Shown: positions 7,240 to 17,463, counted from the stretch's first letter. The stretch: DNA of 34,808 nt from Chloroflexota bacterium (GCA_003153755.1 PMBG01000168.1:5805-40612); one strand, 5' to 3'. Numbers and translations: made by a program. The notes: generated by a model from the letters alone, not told the origin.

Positions 7240-9141
7240 ATGGCTATGAGCGAGCACCAGGCTCCTGCGGGCGAGGCTCCTGCGGGCGAGGAGCCAACAG
7301 GCGGCCAGCCTGTTGGCTTTGGCGAGGCTCCTGCGGGCGAGGCTCCTGCGGGCGAGGAGCCAACAGGCAACCAGCCTGTTGAAACGGAGGCGATGACGGT
7401 GGGCGCTGCCCTTGCGGATGGCCTTGCCCGTGCCGGTGTCAAGATCGCGTTCACGGTCCCCGGAGAGAGCGTCCTCGGATTGCTGGAGGGGCTCTCGGCC
7501 CGGCACGTCCGCCTTGTTGCCACCCGTCACGAGGCTTCCGCGGCGTTCATGGCGGGAGCCGTGTCACAGCTGACCGGTCGTCCCAGCCTTTGTATCGGAA
7601 CACGTGGGCCGGGCGCAGCCAATCTCGCGATCGGCCTGCACGCCGCCCGCGCCGATTCGGCACCGGTGATCGCGATCGTTGGAGGAGTACGGCGCAGCTT
7701 GCAGGGTCGGGAAGCGTTCCAGGAGATGGACGTCGTCCGCGCATTCGATCCGATCGTCAAGTGGGCTGCCGAGCTGAGGGACCCGGCGGATGCCGCCTCA
7801 ATCGTGGAGAGGGCTGTCGCGTCGGCAACCAAAGGCAGGCCGGGTCCCGTGCTCATCTCGGTACCGGCCGACGTGTTCGACGTGGTTGCACCCGGCGGCA
7901 ACGGCCACTCACCAGCGCTCCATCTCGAACACCACAACGATCCAGATCCGATCCTCGTCCGCAAGATCCTGCACCTCCTCACCGGCGCTGAGCGCCCGCT
8001 GATCCTTGCGGGCGCGGGGGTGCTTCGAGCCCGCAGTACGGATGCCCTGGTGAAGTTCGCCGAGACGATTCGGGTCCCGGTAGTTGCCTCGTGGCGGCGG
8101 GGCGATGTCTTCCCGAACGACAACCCGCTCTACCTGGGAATGACCGGAAACGGCGCTCCGCCCAACGTCCTCGAGCGCTTGGAGTCGGCGGACGCATTGC
8201 TCGTCCTCGGCTCCCGGCTGGGTGAGATCACAAGCTTCGGATACCAGATTCCCGGACCGAGCACACGCTGGGCGCAGGTGGACCTGGAGCCTCGGGGAGC
8301 CGCTTCGGCCAACAGACCAGAAGTGGTCATGGCGGCGGACGTCGCCGCCTTCCTGAGGGTGGCACAGCGAGTCCTGGCGCGCGCCGCCTTCGATGCGGCC
8401 GCCTTGGATGCGAGGACGGCCGCCAACCTGGTCGATCGGGCGGCGTATGAAGTGGCCTCTATCGTCGACGATGAAGCCTGGGATGGACCCGGAGTACATC
8501 CGGGACGTGTGATCGCCACTCTCGCCCGAGTACTCCCGCCCGAGACGATCATCACAACCGATGCGGGCGACTTCGGCACGTGGGCTGCCCGCGGATACAG
8601 GTTCCATCGGCCGGGCACATTCCTTGGATCGACCGCCGGCCCGATGGGCTATGGCTTGCCGGCGGCCATCGGGGCTACCCTGGCGCGACCGGGCAGGCTT
8701 GCCGTGGCACTCGCCGGGGACGGCGGATTTGCTATGACAATGGCCGAGATAGAGACGGCGGTTCGCGAGCGGGCCAAGGTGGTTGCGATCGTCTTTGACA
8801 ACGGCCGCTACGGCGCCATCTCGCGCAGTCAGGCCGGCCGCGGGGACCGGACCGGACTCGCCACTCATCTGGGCTCGGTCGATTTCGCTCAGATAGCGGA
8901 CGCCTGCGGTGCGCTGGGTCTCTCCGTCAACAGCGACGAGGAGTTCGAACCAGCCCTCCGGCAGGCCCTCGAAGCCGGAAGACCAGCGGTGCTGCATTTG
9001 GCCCTCGACGCGCGATGGACGACGCCGGGCGTCGCTCCCGCGCCGGACGTCGCCGCGGATGCGCCCGACGCGAGTGAGCCGCCGGGTGCCGTCGATCAGG
9101 GCGATCCGGCAGAACCGGAAACGACGCTCTCGGAGCAGTAG
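7240..9141 (+). CDS. Thiamine-diphosphate-dependent enzyme, acetolactate synthase-like
   Basis: Member of the ThDP enzyme superfamily (acetolactate synthase, benzoylformate decarboxylase, oxalyl-CoA decarboxylase). The catalytic part has the usual order: Pyr domain from MTVGAALADGL at residue 52 with the activating Glu98 (RHEASAAFMAG), a central domain, and a PP domain with the ThDP/Mg motif GDG at 493-495 ending at Asn521 (FDNGRYG). The exact reaction cannot be read; branched-chain ALS is only one option. The first 51 residues are a repetitive Ala/Pro/Gly/Glu extension encoded by a 66-bp tandem repeat, and the last 35 are acidic and disordered-looking. AAGGAG at 7226-7231 supports the ATG at 7240. 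A start at 7393 would remove the repeat but has only a poorly spaced GGAGG. Confidence 0.88.
   Translation: MAMSEHQAPAGEAPAGEEPTGGQPVGFGEAPAGEAPAGEEPTGNQPVETEAMTVGAALADGLARAGVKIAFTVPGESVLGLLEGLSARHVRLVATRHEASAAFMAGAVSQLTGRPSLCIGTRGPGAANLAIGLHAARADSAPVIAIVGGVRRSLQGREAFQEMDVVRAFDPIVKWAAELRDPADAASIVERAVASATKGRPGPVLISVPADVFDVVAPGGNGHSPALHLEHHNDPDPILVRKILHLLTGAERPLILAGAGVLRARSTDALVKFAETIRVPVVASWRRGDVFPNDNPLYLGMTGNGAPPNVLERLESADALLVLGSRLGEITSFGYQIPGPSTRWAQVDLEPRGAASANRPEVVMAADVAAFLRVAQRVLARAAFDAAALDARTAANLVDRAAYEVASIVDDEAWDGPGVHPGRVIATLARVLPPETIITTDAGDFGTWAARGYRFHRPGTFLGSTAGPMGYGLPAAIGATLARPGRLAVALAGDGGFAMTMAEIETAVRERAKVVAIVFDNGRYGAISRSQAGRGDRTGLATHLGSVDFAQIADACGALGLSVNSDEEFEPALRQALEAGRPAVLHLALDARWTTPGVAPAPDVAADAPDASEPPGAVDQGDPAEPETTLSEQ
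7261..7380 (+). repeat. 66-bp tandem repeat with paired hairpins inside the ThDP enzyme gene
   Basis: Two copies with 66-nt spacing (7261-7314 and 7327-7380, joined by GFGE codons) encode APAGEAPAGEEPTG plus GQPV or NQPV. Each copy itself repeats GAGGCTCCTGCGGGC. Each also contains two adjacent inverted repeats: GGCTCCT/AGGAGCC with a 7-nt loop (7275-7295 and 7341-7361), and AACAGGC/GCCTGTT with a 5-nt loop (7296-7314 and 7362-7380). The second stem is extended to 9 bp in copy 1 (7294-7316). The frame is kept throughout. The two copies differ only in the second loop and at the edges. Confidence 0.9.
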
Positions 9142-9143
9142 GC

Positions 9144-9178
9144 AGTTCGGGGTGCCTTCAGACGGGCAGCCCCGAACT
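9144..9178. terminator. Bidirectional hairpin between convergent genes
   Basis: The arms AGTTCGGGG and CCCCGAACT (9 bp) continue inward as TGCC/GGCA with one bulged G and an 8-nt loop. It fills the whole gap between the ThDP enzyme gene and the convergent nicotinate phosphoribosyltransferase gene, touching the stop of the latter. There is no clear U-tract on either strand, so it may be a Rho-assisted or structure-only terminator. Confidence 0.75.
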
Positions 9179-10659
9179 CAGCCGGCCTTGTGCCCGCGCC
9201 GTCGCTCGAGCACGAGTTCGGTGCGGCGGTTGTGCAGGCCGCGCTCCAGACCCACGGGGTAGACGTGCGGGTTGAGCAACCGCCTGATCGCCGGGTGGAG
9301 CCTGCCAAGCTGGTCGCGTGCCCGGCCGCGGATCTCTTCGAGAGACGGAGCGGCGGTCACGCGCTCTCCGGATCGCAGTGCGGGAACGAGCAACTCCTCG
9401 CGCCTCCAGGCCGGGTCGATCGCTCGCATATGGAGAGCGTCGGCCGGATCAACGATGACGTCGCCGTCGGGATCGGGGAGGTCCTCGTCGTAGATCATGT
9501 CCGCGCGGAACCGGCCGGTCGAGTCGACGTATCGCCGTACGCCGAGGACACCGGGGATCGAGGTCTTTGCGCTGAGTTCGGACACTTTCACCGGGTAGCG
9601 CCAACCGCCGCCGGGTTCGCAGATTGCCGTGAGCTTGTAGATCGCGCCGAGAGCCGGCTGATCGAAGCATGTATCGAGCTTGGTACCGACGCCCCAGATG
9701 TCGATGCGGGCGCCCTCGGCGCGCAGAGAGGCGATCGTGTGCTCATCGAGATCGTTCGACGCTACGACCTTGGTTTCGGTGAAACCCGCAGCGTCCAGCA
9801 GCCGGCGCGCTTCGATGGATAGGTAGGCGAGGTCGCCGGAATCGAGTCTGATCGCGTCGAGTGTGCCACCCCGGGCCTTGAGCTTCCGCCCGGTCTCTAT
9901 GGCATGGGCGACGCCGGCCAGCGAGTCGTACGTGTCCACGAGGAGCGTGACGTTGTCGGGCTGGGCGTCGGCGTATGCGTCGAAGGCCGTCTGCTCGTCG
10001 TCGAATACCTGAACCCATGAATGCGCGTGCGTACCTCGCACCGGGATGCCGTACAGCCGGCCCGCAAGGACGTTGGAAGTGGCGGCGACACCTCCTATAT
10101 AGGCCGCTCTAGCCGCCGACAGCGCCCCATCGGGACCCTGGGCTCTCCTCAGGCCGAACTCGAGGACCGGACCGCCGCCTGCCGCCTCAACTACCCGCGC
10201 GGACTTCGTGGCGACCAGCGTCTGGAAGCCCACCACGGTCAGGAGCATGCTCTCTACGAGCTGGGCCTGGAGCAGAGGGCCGCGAATCCTCACCAGCGGC
10301 TCGTTGGCGAAAGCAACCGTCCCTTCGGGGATCGCGTCCACGTCGCAGGTGAAGCGAAAGCCCGCGAGCAGCTCAAGGAACTGGTCGTTGAAGAGTCTCG
10401 TGCCGGCGCCGCCGGTGAGGCCTCGGAGATGCTCCAGGTCCGCCCCTTCGAAGCTCATCCCTTCGAGGATCTGCAGGGCGGTCTCGAGTCCGGCCGTCAG
10501 GGCATATCCGCCTTCGAACGGAAGCGTTCGGAAGCTGAGCGAGAACACGGCCTCACGGTCGGCGACGTCCGCGGTCACGTACCCCGCTGCCATCGTGAGT
10601 TCGTAGAGGTCCGTAAGGGTGGCCAGGGTGGGGCGATACAGGTCAGATACGCGGGGCAC
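9178..10659 (-). CDS. pncB: Nicotinate phosphoribosyltransferase
   Basis: Converts nicotinate and PRPP to nicotinate mononucleotide in NAD salvage. The 493 residues match the bacterial NAPRT family. Visible landmarks are LTDLYELTMAAGY at the N-terminus, FRTLPFEGGYALTAGLE, LEFGLRRAQGPDGALSAARAAYIGG, GTHAHSWVQVF, LLVDTYDSL, AIRLDSGDL, KVVASNDLDE and GVGTKLDTCFDQPALGAIYKL. It starts at GTG (10657-10659), which lies 17 nt inside the end of the upstream gene, so the two are probably cotranscribed and coupled. Together with PncC in the first operon this gives two NAD salvage enzymes in the window. Length and motifs are complete and no damage is seen. Confidence 0.95.
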   Translation of the reverse strand: MPRVSDLYRPTLATLTDLYELTMAAGYVTADVADREAVFSLSFRTLPFEGGYALTAGLETALQILEGMSFEGADLEHLRGLTGGAGTRLFNDQFLELLAGFRFTCDVDAIPEGTVAFANEPLVRIRGPLLQAQLVESMLLTVVGFQTLVATKSARVVEAAGGGPVLEFGLRRAQGPDGALSAARAAYIGGVAATSNVLAGRLYGIPVRGTHAHSWVQVFDDEQTAFDAYADAQPDNVTLLVDTYDSLAGVAHAIETGRKLKARGGTLDAIRLDSGDLAYLSIEARRLLDAAGFTETKVVASNDLDEHTIASLRAEGARIDIWGVGTKLDTCFDQPALGAIYKLTAICEPGGGWRYPVKVSELSAKTSIPGVLGVRRYVDSTGRFRADMIYDEDLPDPDGDVIVDPADALHMRAIDPAWRREELLVPALRSGERVTAAPSLEEIRGRARDQLGRLHPAIRRLLNPHVYPVGLERGLHNRRTELVLERRRGHKAG

Positions 10660-11254
10660 CGGGCCCTCGCTCGTCGTGTTTCTCAGGCTTTGGCTCGTGG
10701 CGCTTGAGGGGCAACGGGACGGCAGGCTTGGGCTCGGGTGTCAGCTGCTTGGGGGACTCCGTTGAGACTATCAATTCCGAAATGGCTTCCAGGGTGCCGA
10801 TGATGGTCGACACGAGCAGGCCCACAGTGGGGTACTGGAGGACGATCGGGGCGGGTGCGTCGGGATGGTAGCTCTCGAGCATCGTGATGTTGCCGTTGTA
10901 CACGCGCTCCATCGTGGAGCCCTCGAGAAGCGCCAGGCCGGCATCCACCGCCCGGCCGGCCACGAGGCGCAGGTCCGTGTCCGTCTCATTGAAGATGCAT
11001 TCGGGGGTCGCGCCGGTAGAGATCGGGAGGGGTGAAGGCAAGGCCGCGAGCAGGTCTGAGATCGTCGTCTGCGACTCGGGGCTGAGGCCGCCGCGACGGA
11101 TGACGCGGCCAGTCTCCTGCGGCCAGTTCATGTCTATCCGCGTCCGCAGCGATAGCAGGCGCATGCGGCACACGTCCACGGAATCCAGTCCGAGCGGAGT
11201 TCGGATACGAGCCTCGAGCTCTGCTCTCGCCGACAGCATCTTCGGCTCTGACAC
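10643..11254 (-). CDS. Conserved-looking protein of unknown function upstream of pncB
   Basis: I do not recognise this protein. It is soluble-looking, about 203 residues from the GTG chosen here. An Arg/Glu-rich first part (MLSARAELEARIRT, VCRMRLLSLRTRIDMNWP) is followed by an alpha/beta middle (ESQTTISDLLAALPSPLPISTGATPE, NETDTDLRLVAGRAVDAGLALL) and a Pro/Lys-rich tail. The open frame extends to a TTG at 11314. I prefer GTG 11254 because GGGG lies 6 nt upstream and because the extra codons overlap a possible promoter motif shared with another gene (11286-11304). It overlaps pncB by 17 nt, so a role tied to NAD salvage is possible, but that is inferred from position alone. Confidence 0.6.
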   Translation of the reverse strand: MSEPKMLSARAELEARIRTPLGLDSVDVCRMRLLSLRTRIDMNWPQETGRVIRRGGLSPESQTTISDLLAALPSPLPISTGATPECIFNETDTDLRLVAGRAVDAGLALLEGSTMERVYNGNITMLESYHPDAPAPIVLQYPTVGLLVSTIIGTLEAISELIVSTESPKQLTPEPKPAVPLPLKRHEPKPEKHDERGPGAPRI

Positions 11255-11285
11255 GACGCACCCCAGTTCAATCGTTTGCGCATCC

Positions 11286-11304
11286 AGTGTCCTCAGGATA
11301 GCCC
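11286..11304 (-). promoter_or_regulatory. Candidate promoter motif, copy 1 (shared with 16476-16494)
   Basis: Read on the minus strand this is GGGCTATCCTGAGGACACT. It matches 17 of 19 bases with a site upstream of the second hybrid kinase, on the same strand. TATCCT could act as a -10 for the unknown gene upstream of pncB. No matching -35 is evident. Confidence 0.35.
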
Positions 11305-11427
11305 TCCCGCGCAAATACCCCGCCGTTCAGGGCGTCTGGTGCGCCTCGCGGACGGATGGCGATGCGGCCGCGCAACGTGACTCTCGACAAAGGGGTTGGC
11401 AATGCCTTTGTCGCGGATTCCGCGCTG

Positions 11428-11433
11428 TACACT
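11428..11433 (+). promoter_or_regulatory. -10 hexamer of a probable leaderless promoter (hybrid kinase)
   Basis: TACACT ends 7 nt before the ATG at 11441, placing a transcription start at or next to the start codon. No Shine-Dalgarno sequence is present. No good -35 is seen at 16-18 nt. Confidence 0.5.
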
Positions 11434-11440
11434 CGCCTGA

Positions 11441-13669
11441 ATGGGCGCTACTCGCGAGGTGCGTACGAAGCCGGCCACCAGCGACGCCGGGGTCGGGGCC
11501 GGCGCTGTGGACGCGCGCGCGACGGCGGCGCTTGTCGAATCGGAAACTCGCTATCGAGAGGCGCTCGCGGCCGCGACTGCAGCCCTCCGGAACGCCCAGG
11601 CACTCTACAAGGTGAGCAGCTCCCAGGTTGCCGCAGAGAGTCTGCACTCGGTCCTGCAGCGAGTCGTGGACGCGATCGTCGAGGCGTTGCCGGTCTTTCG
11701 CGTGCATCTCTTCGCCGTGGACATGGAGCGGCGCACGGTCAAGGGGCAACTTCGCGGCGGACCGGACGCCGAGCAGATCCCGGACATCGACTTCGACGAA
11801 CTGATGAGCGGGCTGGCCGGGTGGGTGATGCGCAATCGAGAGGCCACCTTGTCGCCGGGCGGGGTTCGCGACCCCAGGGAGTCGGACGAGGTGGACGCCA
11901 GGCGCAGGGCCAGCGGTCACGGGCCAATGGTCGTGGCTCCGATGCTGTACGACGATAGGGCGCTGGGTGTCATCGTGGTCACGAATCTGCCCGGAGAGCG
12001 TGAGTACGGGCCTGCGGACCTGGACCTCATCACCGCGATGGCCAGACAATCCGCCGTGTCGATCGAGAGCACGGCGCTCCGTGAGGAGTTGCAGGCGGCC
12101 CGGGACGAACTGGAAGAGCGCGTGGCGTTGAGAACGGCGGAGCTTGCCGAGAGCGAGGAGAGATACAGGCGGATCACCGAATCGATCACCGACTATGTCT
12201 ATACGGTCGTCCTGGATCCGGCGGGCCGGCCTGTGACGAACCACGGCCCCGGCAGCGTGCCGGTGACGGGCTACTCGCCGAACGAGTTCACCGCGAATCC
12301 GAACCTATGGCTCGAGATGGTGGTACCCGAGGATTGCGAGACTGTGATCGGTCAGGTCCACGAACTCACGAAGAAGCGTTGGGCCAGGGCGGTCGAGCAT
12401 CGGATCGTTCGCAAAGATGGGGTCATTCGGCTCGTTCGCTCCACGCTCGTTCCGCATCTGGACCCGAGCGGGAAGCTTCTCGGTTGGGACGGCCTGATCC
12501 AGGACGTTACCGACCGCCGGGCGCTGGAAGAACAGCTTGTTCAGGCACAGAAACTGCAGAGCATCGGCCGGCTGGCGGGGGGCGTCGCACACGACTTCAA
12601 CAACTTGCTGACAGCGATCCTCGGCAACGCCGAGCTCGCGCTCATGGATCTTCCGGCGAGCCATCCTGCCAGTGAGAGCGTTACGGAGATCTCGAAGGCG
12701 GCCGAAAGGGCGGCGAGCCTGACCCGGCAGCTCCTGGCTTTCGCGAGGAAGCAAGTAATACAGCCGGTTCCCACGGACCTCAGCGCCGCTGTGGCGGGGT
12801 CCGTCGAGATGCTGCGGAGACTCCTTGGCGAGGACGTGGAGATCACCGCCGTACTCGATCAGGGACTGGGAATCGTGATGGCGGATCCGGGGCAGGTTCA
12901 GCAGCTGCTGATCAACCTGACTGTGAACGCTCGCGACGCGATGCCGTACGGGGGACACCTCGTCATCGAGACGGGCAACGAGGTCGTAGGCGACGAGTAC
13001 CAGTCCGCACACCCGGAGATTTCACCCGGTCGATACGTAACGATTGCCGTGACGGACACGGGTGCAGGGATGAGCCCGGAAGTCCTTGGTCACGCGTTCG
13101 AGCCCTTCTACACCACGAAAGGCCTTGGGGAGGGGACCGGGCTCGGTCTGGCGACGTGCCATGGGATCGTCAAGCAGAGCGGCGGGCACATATGGGTTCA
13201 CAGCGAGGAAGGCCACGGGACTACGGTCACGATCCTGCTGCCGGAAGCCCAGAACGCGCGGTTGGACCGCGTGGTCAGCGTGCCGCTCCCGCCGCCAACC
13301 GGCGCCGAGAGCATCCTCGTGGTGGAAGACGATGAGAGCGTACGGCGCCTTGCCGTCCTTGGACTGCGGTCCAACGGATACGTTGTCTCGGAGGCGTCAA
13401 ACGCTACGGTGGCCCTCGAGATGGCGACCACGTCCGATCACCTTGACCTTGTGGTGAGTGACGTGATCATGCCGGGTATGCGCGGGCCCCAACTCGCGGC
13501 TCGTCTGCGTGAATTGAGGCCGGAAATCAAGCTGCTCCTCGTCTCCGGGCACGCCGATACGGACGAGTCGTTCCGGGACGCTGATGGACGCACGCTGGAG
13601 ATGCTGCCCAAGCCGTTCACACCCGAACGGCTTGCACGGAAGGTGCGACAGATCCTCGACGGCATGTAG
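11441..13669 (+). CDS. Hybrid sensor histidine kinase (GAF-PAS-HisKA-HATPase-REC)
   Basis: Soluble hybrid two-component kinase of 742 residues with no membrane segment. In order: a short disordered start, GAF domain (about 62-215), coiled coil (about 211-245), PAS domain (about 240-360), dimerisation domain with phospho-acceptor His384 in GGVAHDFNNLL, and ATPase domain with N-box NLTVNARDAMP (about 492-502), G1 DTGAGM (539-544) and G2 GTGLGL (565-570). The C-terminal receiver (about 624-740) has acidic pair ED/D at 629-631, phospho-acceptor Asp674 and Lys724. There is no output domain and no response regulator next door, so a partner must act elsewhere. The ATG has no SD but sits 7 nt after a TACACT hexamer. 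The input signal cannot be told. Confidence 0.93.
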   Translation: MGATREVRTKPATSDAGVGAGAVDARATAALVESETRYREALAAATAALRNAQALYKVSSSQVAAESLHSVLQRVVDAIVEALPVFRVHLFAVDMERRTVKGQLRGGPDAEQIPDIDFDELMSGLAGWVMRNREATLSPGGVRDPRESDEVDARRRASGHGPMVVAPMLYDDRALGVIVVTNLPGEREYGPADLDLITAMARQSAVSIESTALREELQAARDELEERVALRTAELAESEERYRRITESITDYVYTVVLDPAGRPVTNHGPGSVPVTGYSPNEFTANPNLWLEMVVPEDCETVIGQVHELTKKRWARAVEHRIVRKDGVIRLVRSTLVPHLDPSGKLLGWDGLIQDVTDRRALEEQLVQAQKLQSIGRLAGGVAHDFNNLLTAILGNAELALMDLPASHPASESVTEISKAAERAASLTRQLLAFARKQVIQPVPTDLSAAVAGSVEMLRRLLGEDVEITAVLDQGLGIVMADPGQVQQLLINLTVNARDAMPYGGHLVIETGNEVVGDEYQSAHPEISPGRYVTIAVTDTGAGMSPEVLGHAFEPFYTTKGLGEGTGLGLATCHGIVKQSGGHIWVHSEEGHGTTVTILLPEAQNARLDRVVSVPLPPPTGAESILVVEDDESVRRLAVLGLRSNGYVVSEASNATVALEMATTSDHLDLVVSDVIMPGMRGPQLAARLRELRPEIKLLLVSGHADTDESFRDADGRTLEMLPKPFTPERLARKVRQILDGM

Positions 13670-13768
13670 TGGCGTCGCGGACCTTGCCATCCGGCCCCGT
13701 CGTGGCACCCGACGTACCATGCTCACAGAAGCAGAACGGCCTCAGTCCGACAGAGGAGAACAACGCCC

Positions 13769-14605
13769 GTGACCGCAGTGCCGAACATCAAGCTCAACAA
13801 CGGCGTCGAGATCCCGCAGCTCGGCTTCGGCGTCTTCCAGATCGCTCCGACGGAGACTCGCGCGGCGGTCGTGGAGGCTCTAAGGGTCGGGTACCGGCAC
13901 ATCGACACCGCGGAGATGTACGGCAATGAACGCGAGGTGGCCGAGGGAATCAGGGAGTTCGGCATCGACCGCGCCGAGGTCTTCGTGACGAGCAAGCTCA
14001 ACAACGGGTTCCACGCTAGAGACGCGGCGCTGCGGGCGTTCGATGAGTCGCTCGCCGTGATGAAGCTCGACTACCTCGACCTGTTCCTGATCCACTGGCC
14101 GCTTCCCGCCGTCGGCGATTTCGTCGAGACATGGAAGACCCTCGAGGAGATCCATCGGACCGGCCGGGTCCGGGCGATCGGCGTATCCAACTTCCAGGCG
14201 GGACACCTGGATAGACTGGCTGCCCAGGCCACGATGGTACCCGCGGTGAACCAGATCGAGATCCACCCCTACTGGGTTCAGGACGACGTGCGCGCCGCCG
14301 ACGCGGCACGGGGCATAGCCACCGAGGCATGGTCACCCATCGCCCAGGGTCAGGTGCTTGACGATCCGGTGATCGTGAAGATCGCCGCGAGGCTCAATCG
14401 CAGTGCCGCGCAGGTGACCCTGCGGTGGCATATACAGCGCGGCGATATCGTGTTCCCGAAGTCAACGACGCCCGCTCGTATAGCCGAGAATTTCGCGATC
14501 TTCGACTTCGCGCTCACGGCCCCGGACATGGCCGCGATCACGGCTCTTCATCGAGCGGACGGTCGCCGCGGTCCGAACCCGGACGAGTTCAACTGGATCC
14601 CCTGA
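13769..14605 (+). CDS. Aldo/keto reductase
   Basis: NADPH-dependent oxidoreductase that reduces aldehydes or ketones; the substrate cannot be inferred. The 278 residues match the short 2,5-diketo-D-gluconate reductase-like group. The catalytic tetrad is visible: Asp46 and Tyr51 in GYRHIDTAEMYGNE, Lys76 in VFVTSKLNN, and His109 in LDLFLIHWPLP. Later motifs are GVSNFQAGHLDRL, NQIEIHPYWVQ, AWSPIAQG and the cofactor loop FPKSTTPARIAENFAIFDF. It starts at GTG 13769 with GAGGAG 10 nt upstream. It is followed after 15 nt by a convergent kinase gene, with no convincing terminator between them. Confidence 0.95.
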   Translation: MTAVPNIKLNNGVEIPQLGFGVFQIAPTETRAAVVEALRVGYRHIDTAEMYGNEREVAEGIREFGIDRAEVFVTSKLNNGFHARDAALRAFDESLAVMKLDYLDLFLIHWPLPAVGDFVETWKTLEEIHRTGRVRAIGVSNFQAGHLDRLAAQATMVPAVNQIEIHPYWVQDDVRAADAARGIATEAWSPIAQGQVLDDPVIVKIAARLNRSAAQVTLRWHIQRGDIVFPKSTTPARIAENFAIFDFALTAPDMAAITALHRADGRRGPNPDEFNWIP

Positions 14606-14620
14606 TCCGGGCTCGGACCT

Positions 14621-16417
<1,797 letters not shown>

Positions 16418-16475
16418 TCGTTGGCTACTCCAGCCGGATCTGGTCCGTCTGTCGCGCAGAGAGACACCAGGCCCG

Positions 16476-16494
16476 AGTGTCGCCAGGATAGCCC
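16476..16494 (-). promoter_or_regulatory. Candidate promoter motif, copy 2 (shared with 11286-11304)
   Basis: Minus-strand GGGCTATCCTGGCGACACT, lying 59 nt or more upstream of the kinase ATG at 16417. It is the near-twin of the site upstream of the pncB-linked gene, with two differences in 19 bases. TATCCT is the possible -10. Confidence 0.35.
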
Positions 16495-16539
16495 GCGAGA
16501 CCGCAATTCGTACCAGTTGTCGCGCGCCGGACGATCGGA

Positions 16540-17022
16540 CTACTCGCGGGATTCTGCCAGCCGCCTGAGGGCGAGGCCCTGTACCCGGCAGGTGAGCCAC
16601 TCGCGCATGACACGGGCGCCGTGGCTCTCGTAGAACTCGATCGCGGGTTCGTTCCAGTCGAGGACGTTCCAGACAAAGCGCGTCCAGCCCTCTCGGACAG
16701 CCGTGGCTGCAAGTTCTTGAAGCAGCGCCTTCCCGATACCGTGGCCGCGGAAGGCAGGGCGGACAAAGAGGTCCTCCAGATAGATGCCGGGTCTGCCCTC
16801 CCACGTGCTGAAGTTCAGGAACCAGAGGGCGAAGCCGGCGGGCTGGCCCTTCCACTCGGCCATCGTGACGCTGATGAGCGGGTGTTCGGAGAACGCGTAG
16901 CGCGCTATGTCCGCCTCCGTCGCCACGACCGCGTCGGGCTCGTGCTCGAACTCGGCGAGGTCTCGCACGTACTGGAGGATCTGGGCCGCATCCGATGCGA
17001 CTGCCGGTCGAAGGGTGAGCAT
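16540..17022 (-). CDS. GNAT family N-acetyltransferase
   Basis: Acetyl-CoA-dependent N-acetyltransferase of 160 residues, closest in flavour to the diamine (spermidine/spermine SAT-like) group; the substrate is an inference. Visible features are the N-terminal LRPAVASDAAQILQYVRDLAEFE, the strand FALWFLNFSTWEGRPGIYLEDLFV, the acetyl-CoA pyrophosphate loop RPAFRGHGIGKALLQELA (Q/RxxGxG/A type, about 90-107), and the motif-B end WNVLDWNEPAIEFYESHGA. The ATG at 17022 has no SD but follows TAGAAT by 6 nt, which suggests a leaderless mRNA. It lies upstream of the hybrid kinase on the same strand, with a gap of about 120 nt. Confidence 0.93.
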   Translation of the reverse strand: MLTLRPAVASDAAQILQYVRDLAEFEHEPDAVVATEADIARYAFSEHPLISVTMAEWKGQPAGFALWFLNFSTWEGRPGIYLEDLFVRPAFRGHGIGKALLQELAATAVREGWTRFVWNVLDWNEPAIEFYESHGARVMREWLTCRVQGLALRRLAESRE

Positions 17023-17028
17023 CGGCCG

Positions 17029-17034
17029 ATTCTA
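17029..17034 (-). promoter_or_regulatory. -10 hexamer of a probable leaderless promoter (GNAT gene)
   Basis: Minus-strand TAGAAT ends 6 nt before the ATG at 17022. There is no Shine-Dalgarno sequence. Five of six bases match TATAAT. Confidence 0.55.
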
Positions 17035-17205
17035 GCCCCACTCCGCCATTTGAAAGGCCTATCCCCAAAGGCCGAGTCCTGCTCCCAGGATCGCTAGCCG
17101 GCGTTCATTGGCCACCATGGCGAGACTGTCAGGACAGGCGTGCGCAATGGGCGCAAGATTGTCACCCCAGTCGGCGGGAATGCCGGTATCGCAGACGAGG
17201 ATCAG

Positions 17206-17463
17206 ATGACCAAGCGGTCGAGGTACGAGCGCGAACAGCGCGATGCCGCCAATGTGCGGGTCAAGCAAATCACAGCCGAGTGGGAGCGTGCCATCTCACC
17301 CGAGCGCGCCGCGGAGTTCGCCCTCGAGGTAGAAGCCGCAAGAGCGCGTGGCCCGCGGCCGAAGCAGCCCGACATGGCTCCCGGAACCCTCCCGAACCCG
17401 CCTCGACCGGGCCTCGTGATCCGGCGCGAGAAGAAGGAAGAGACCCGGCGCCCCAAGTACTAG
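17206..17463 (+). CDS. Small charged protein of unknown function
   Basis: An 85-residue hydrophilic protein rich in Arg, Glu and Pro. It starts MTKRSRYEREQRDAANVRVK, continues through a probable helix (ITAEWERAISPERAAEFALEVEAARA) and ends in a Pro/Arg/Lys-rich tail (PGLVIRREKKEETRRPKY). I recognise no family. The open frame reaches back to 17140, but ATG 17206 has ACGAGG 5 nt upstream and the preceding residues look non-coding. The opposite-strand frame over the same interval is Arg/Ser-rich and looks like a shadow. Helix-forming charge patterns and an SD support a real gene; function is unknown. Confidence 0.55.
   Translation: MTKRSRYEREQRDAANVRVKQITAEWERAISPERAAEFALEVEAARARGPRPKQPDMAPGTLPNPPRPGLVIRREKKEETRRPKY

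Noticed and set aside
9190-9822. Plus-strand open frame of 210 codons opposite pncB
   Set aside because: It runs antisense to a complete nicotinate phosphoribosyltransferase and shows no recognisable motif or SD.
16418-17068. N-terminal extension of the second hybrid kinase frame
   Set aside because: The extra 217 residues are Arg/Pro/Gly-rich and lie over the GNAT gene in another frame, so they are a shadow; the kinase starts at 16417.
17059-17268. Minus-strand open frame of 69 codons
   Set aside because: It overlaps the small plus-strand gene and the GNAT promoter, has no SD and matches nothing I recognise.
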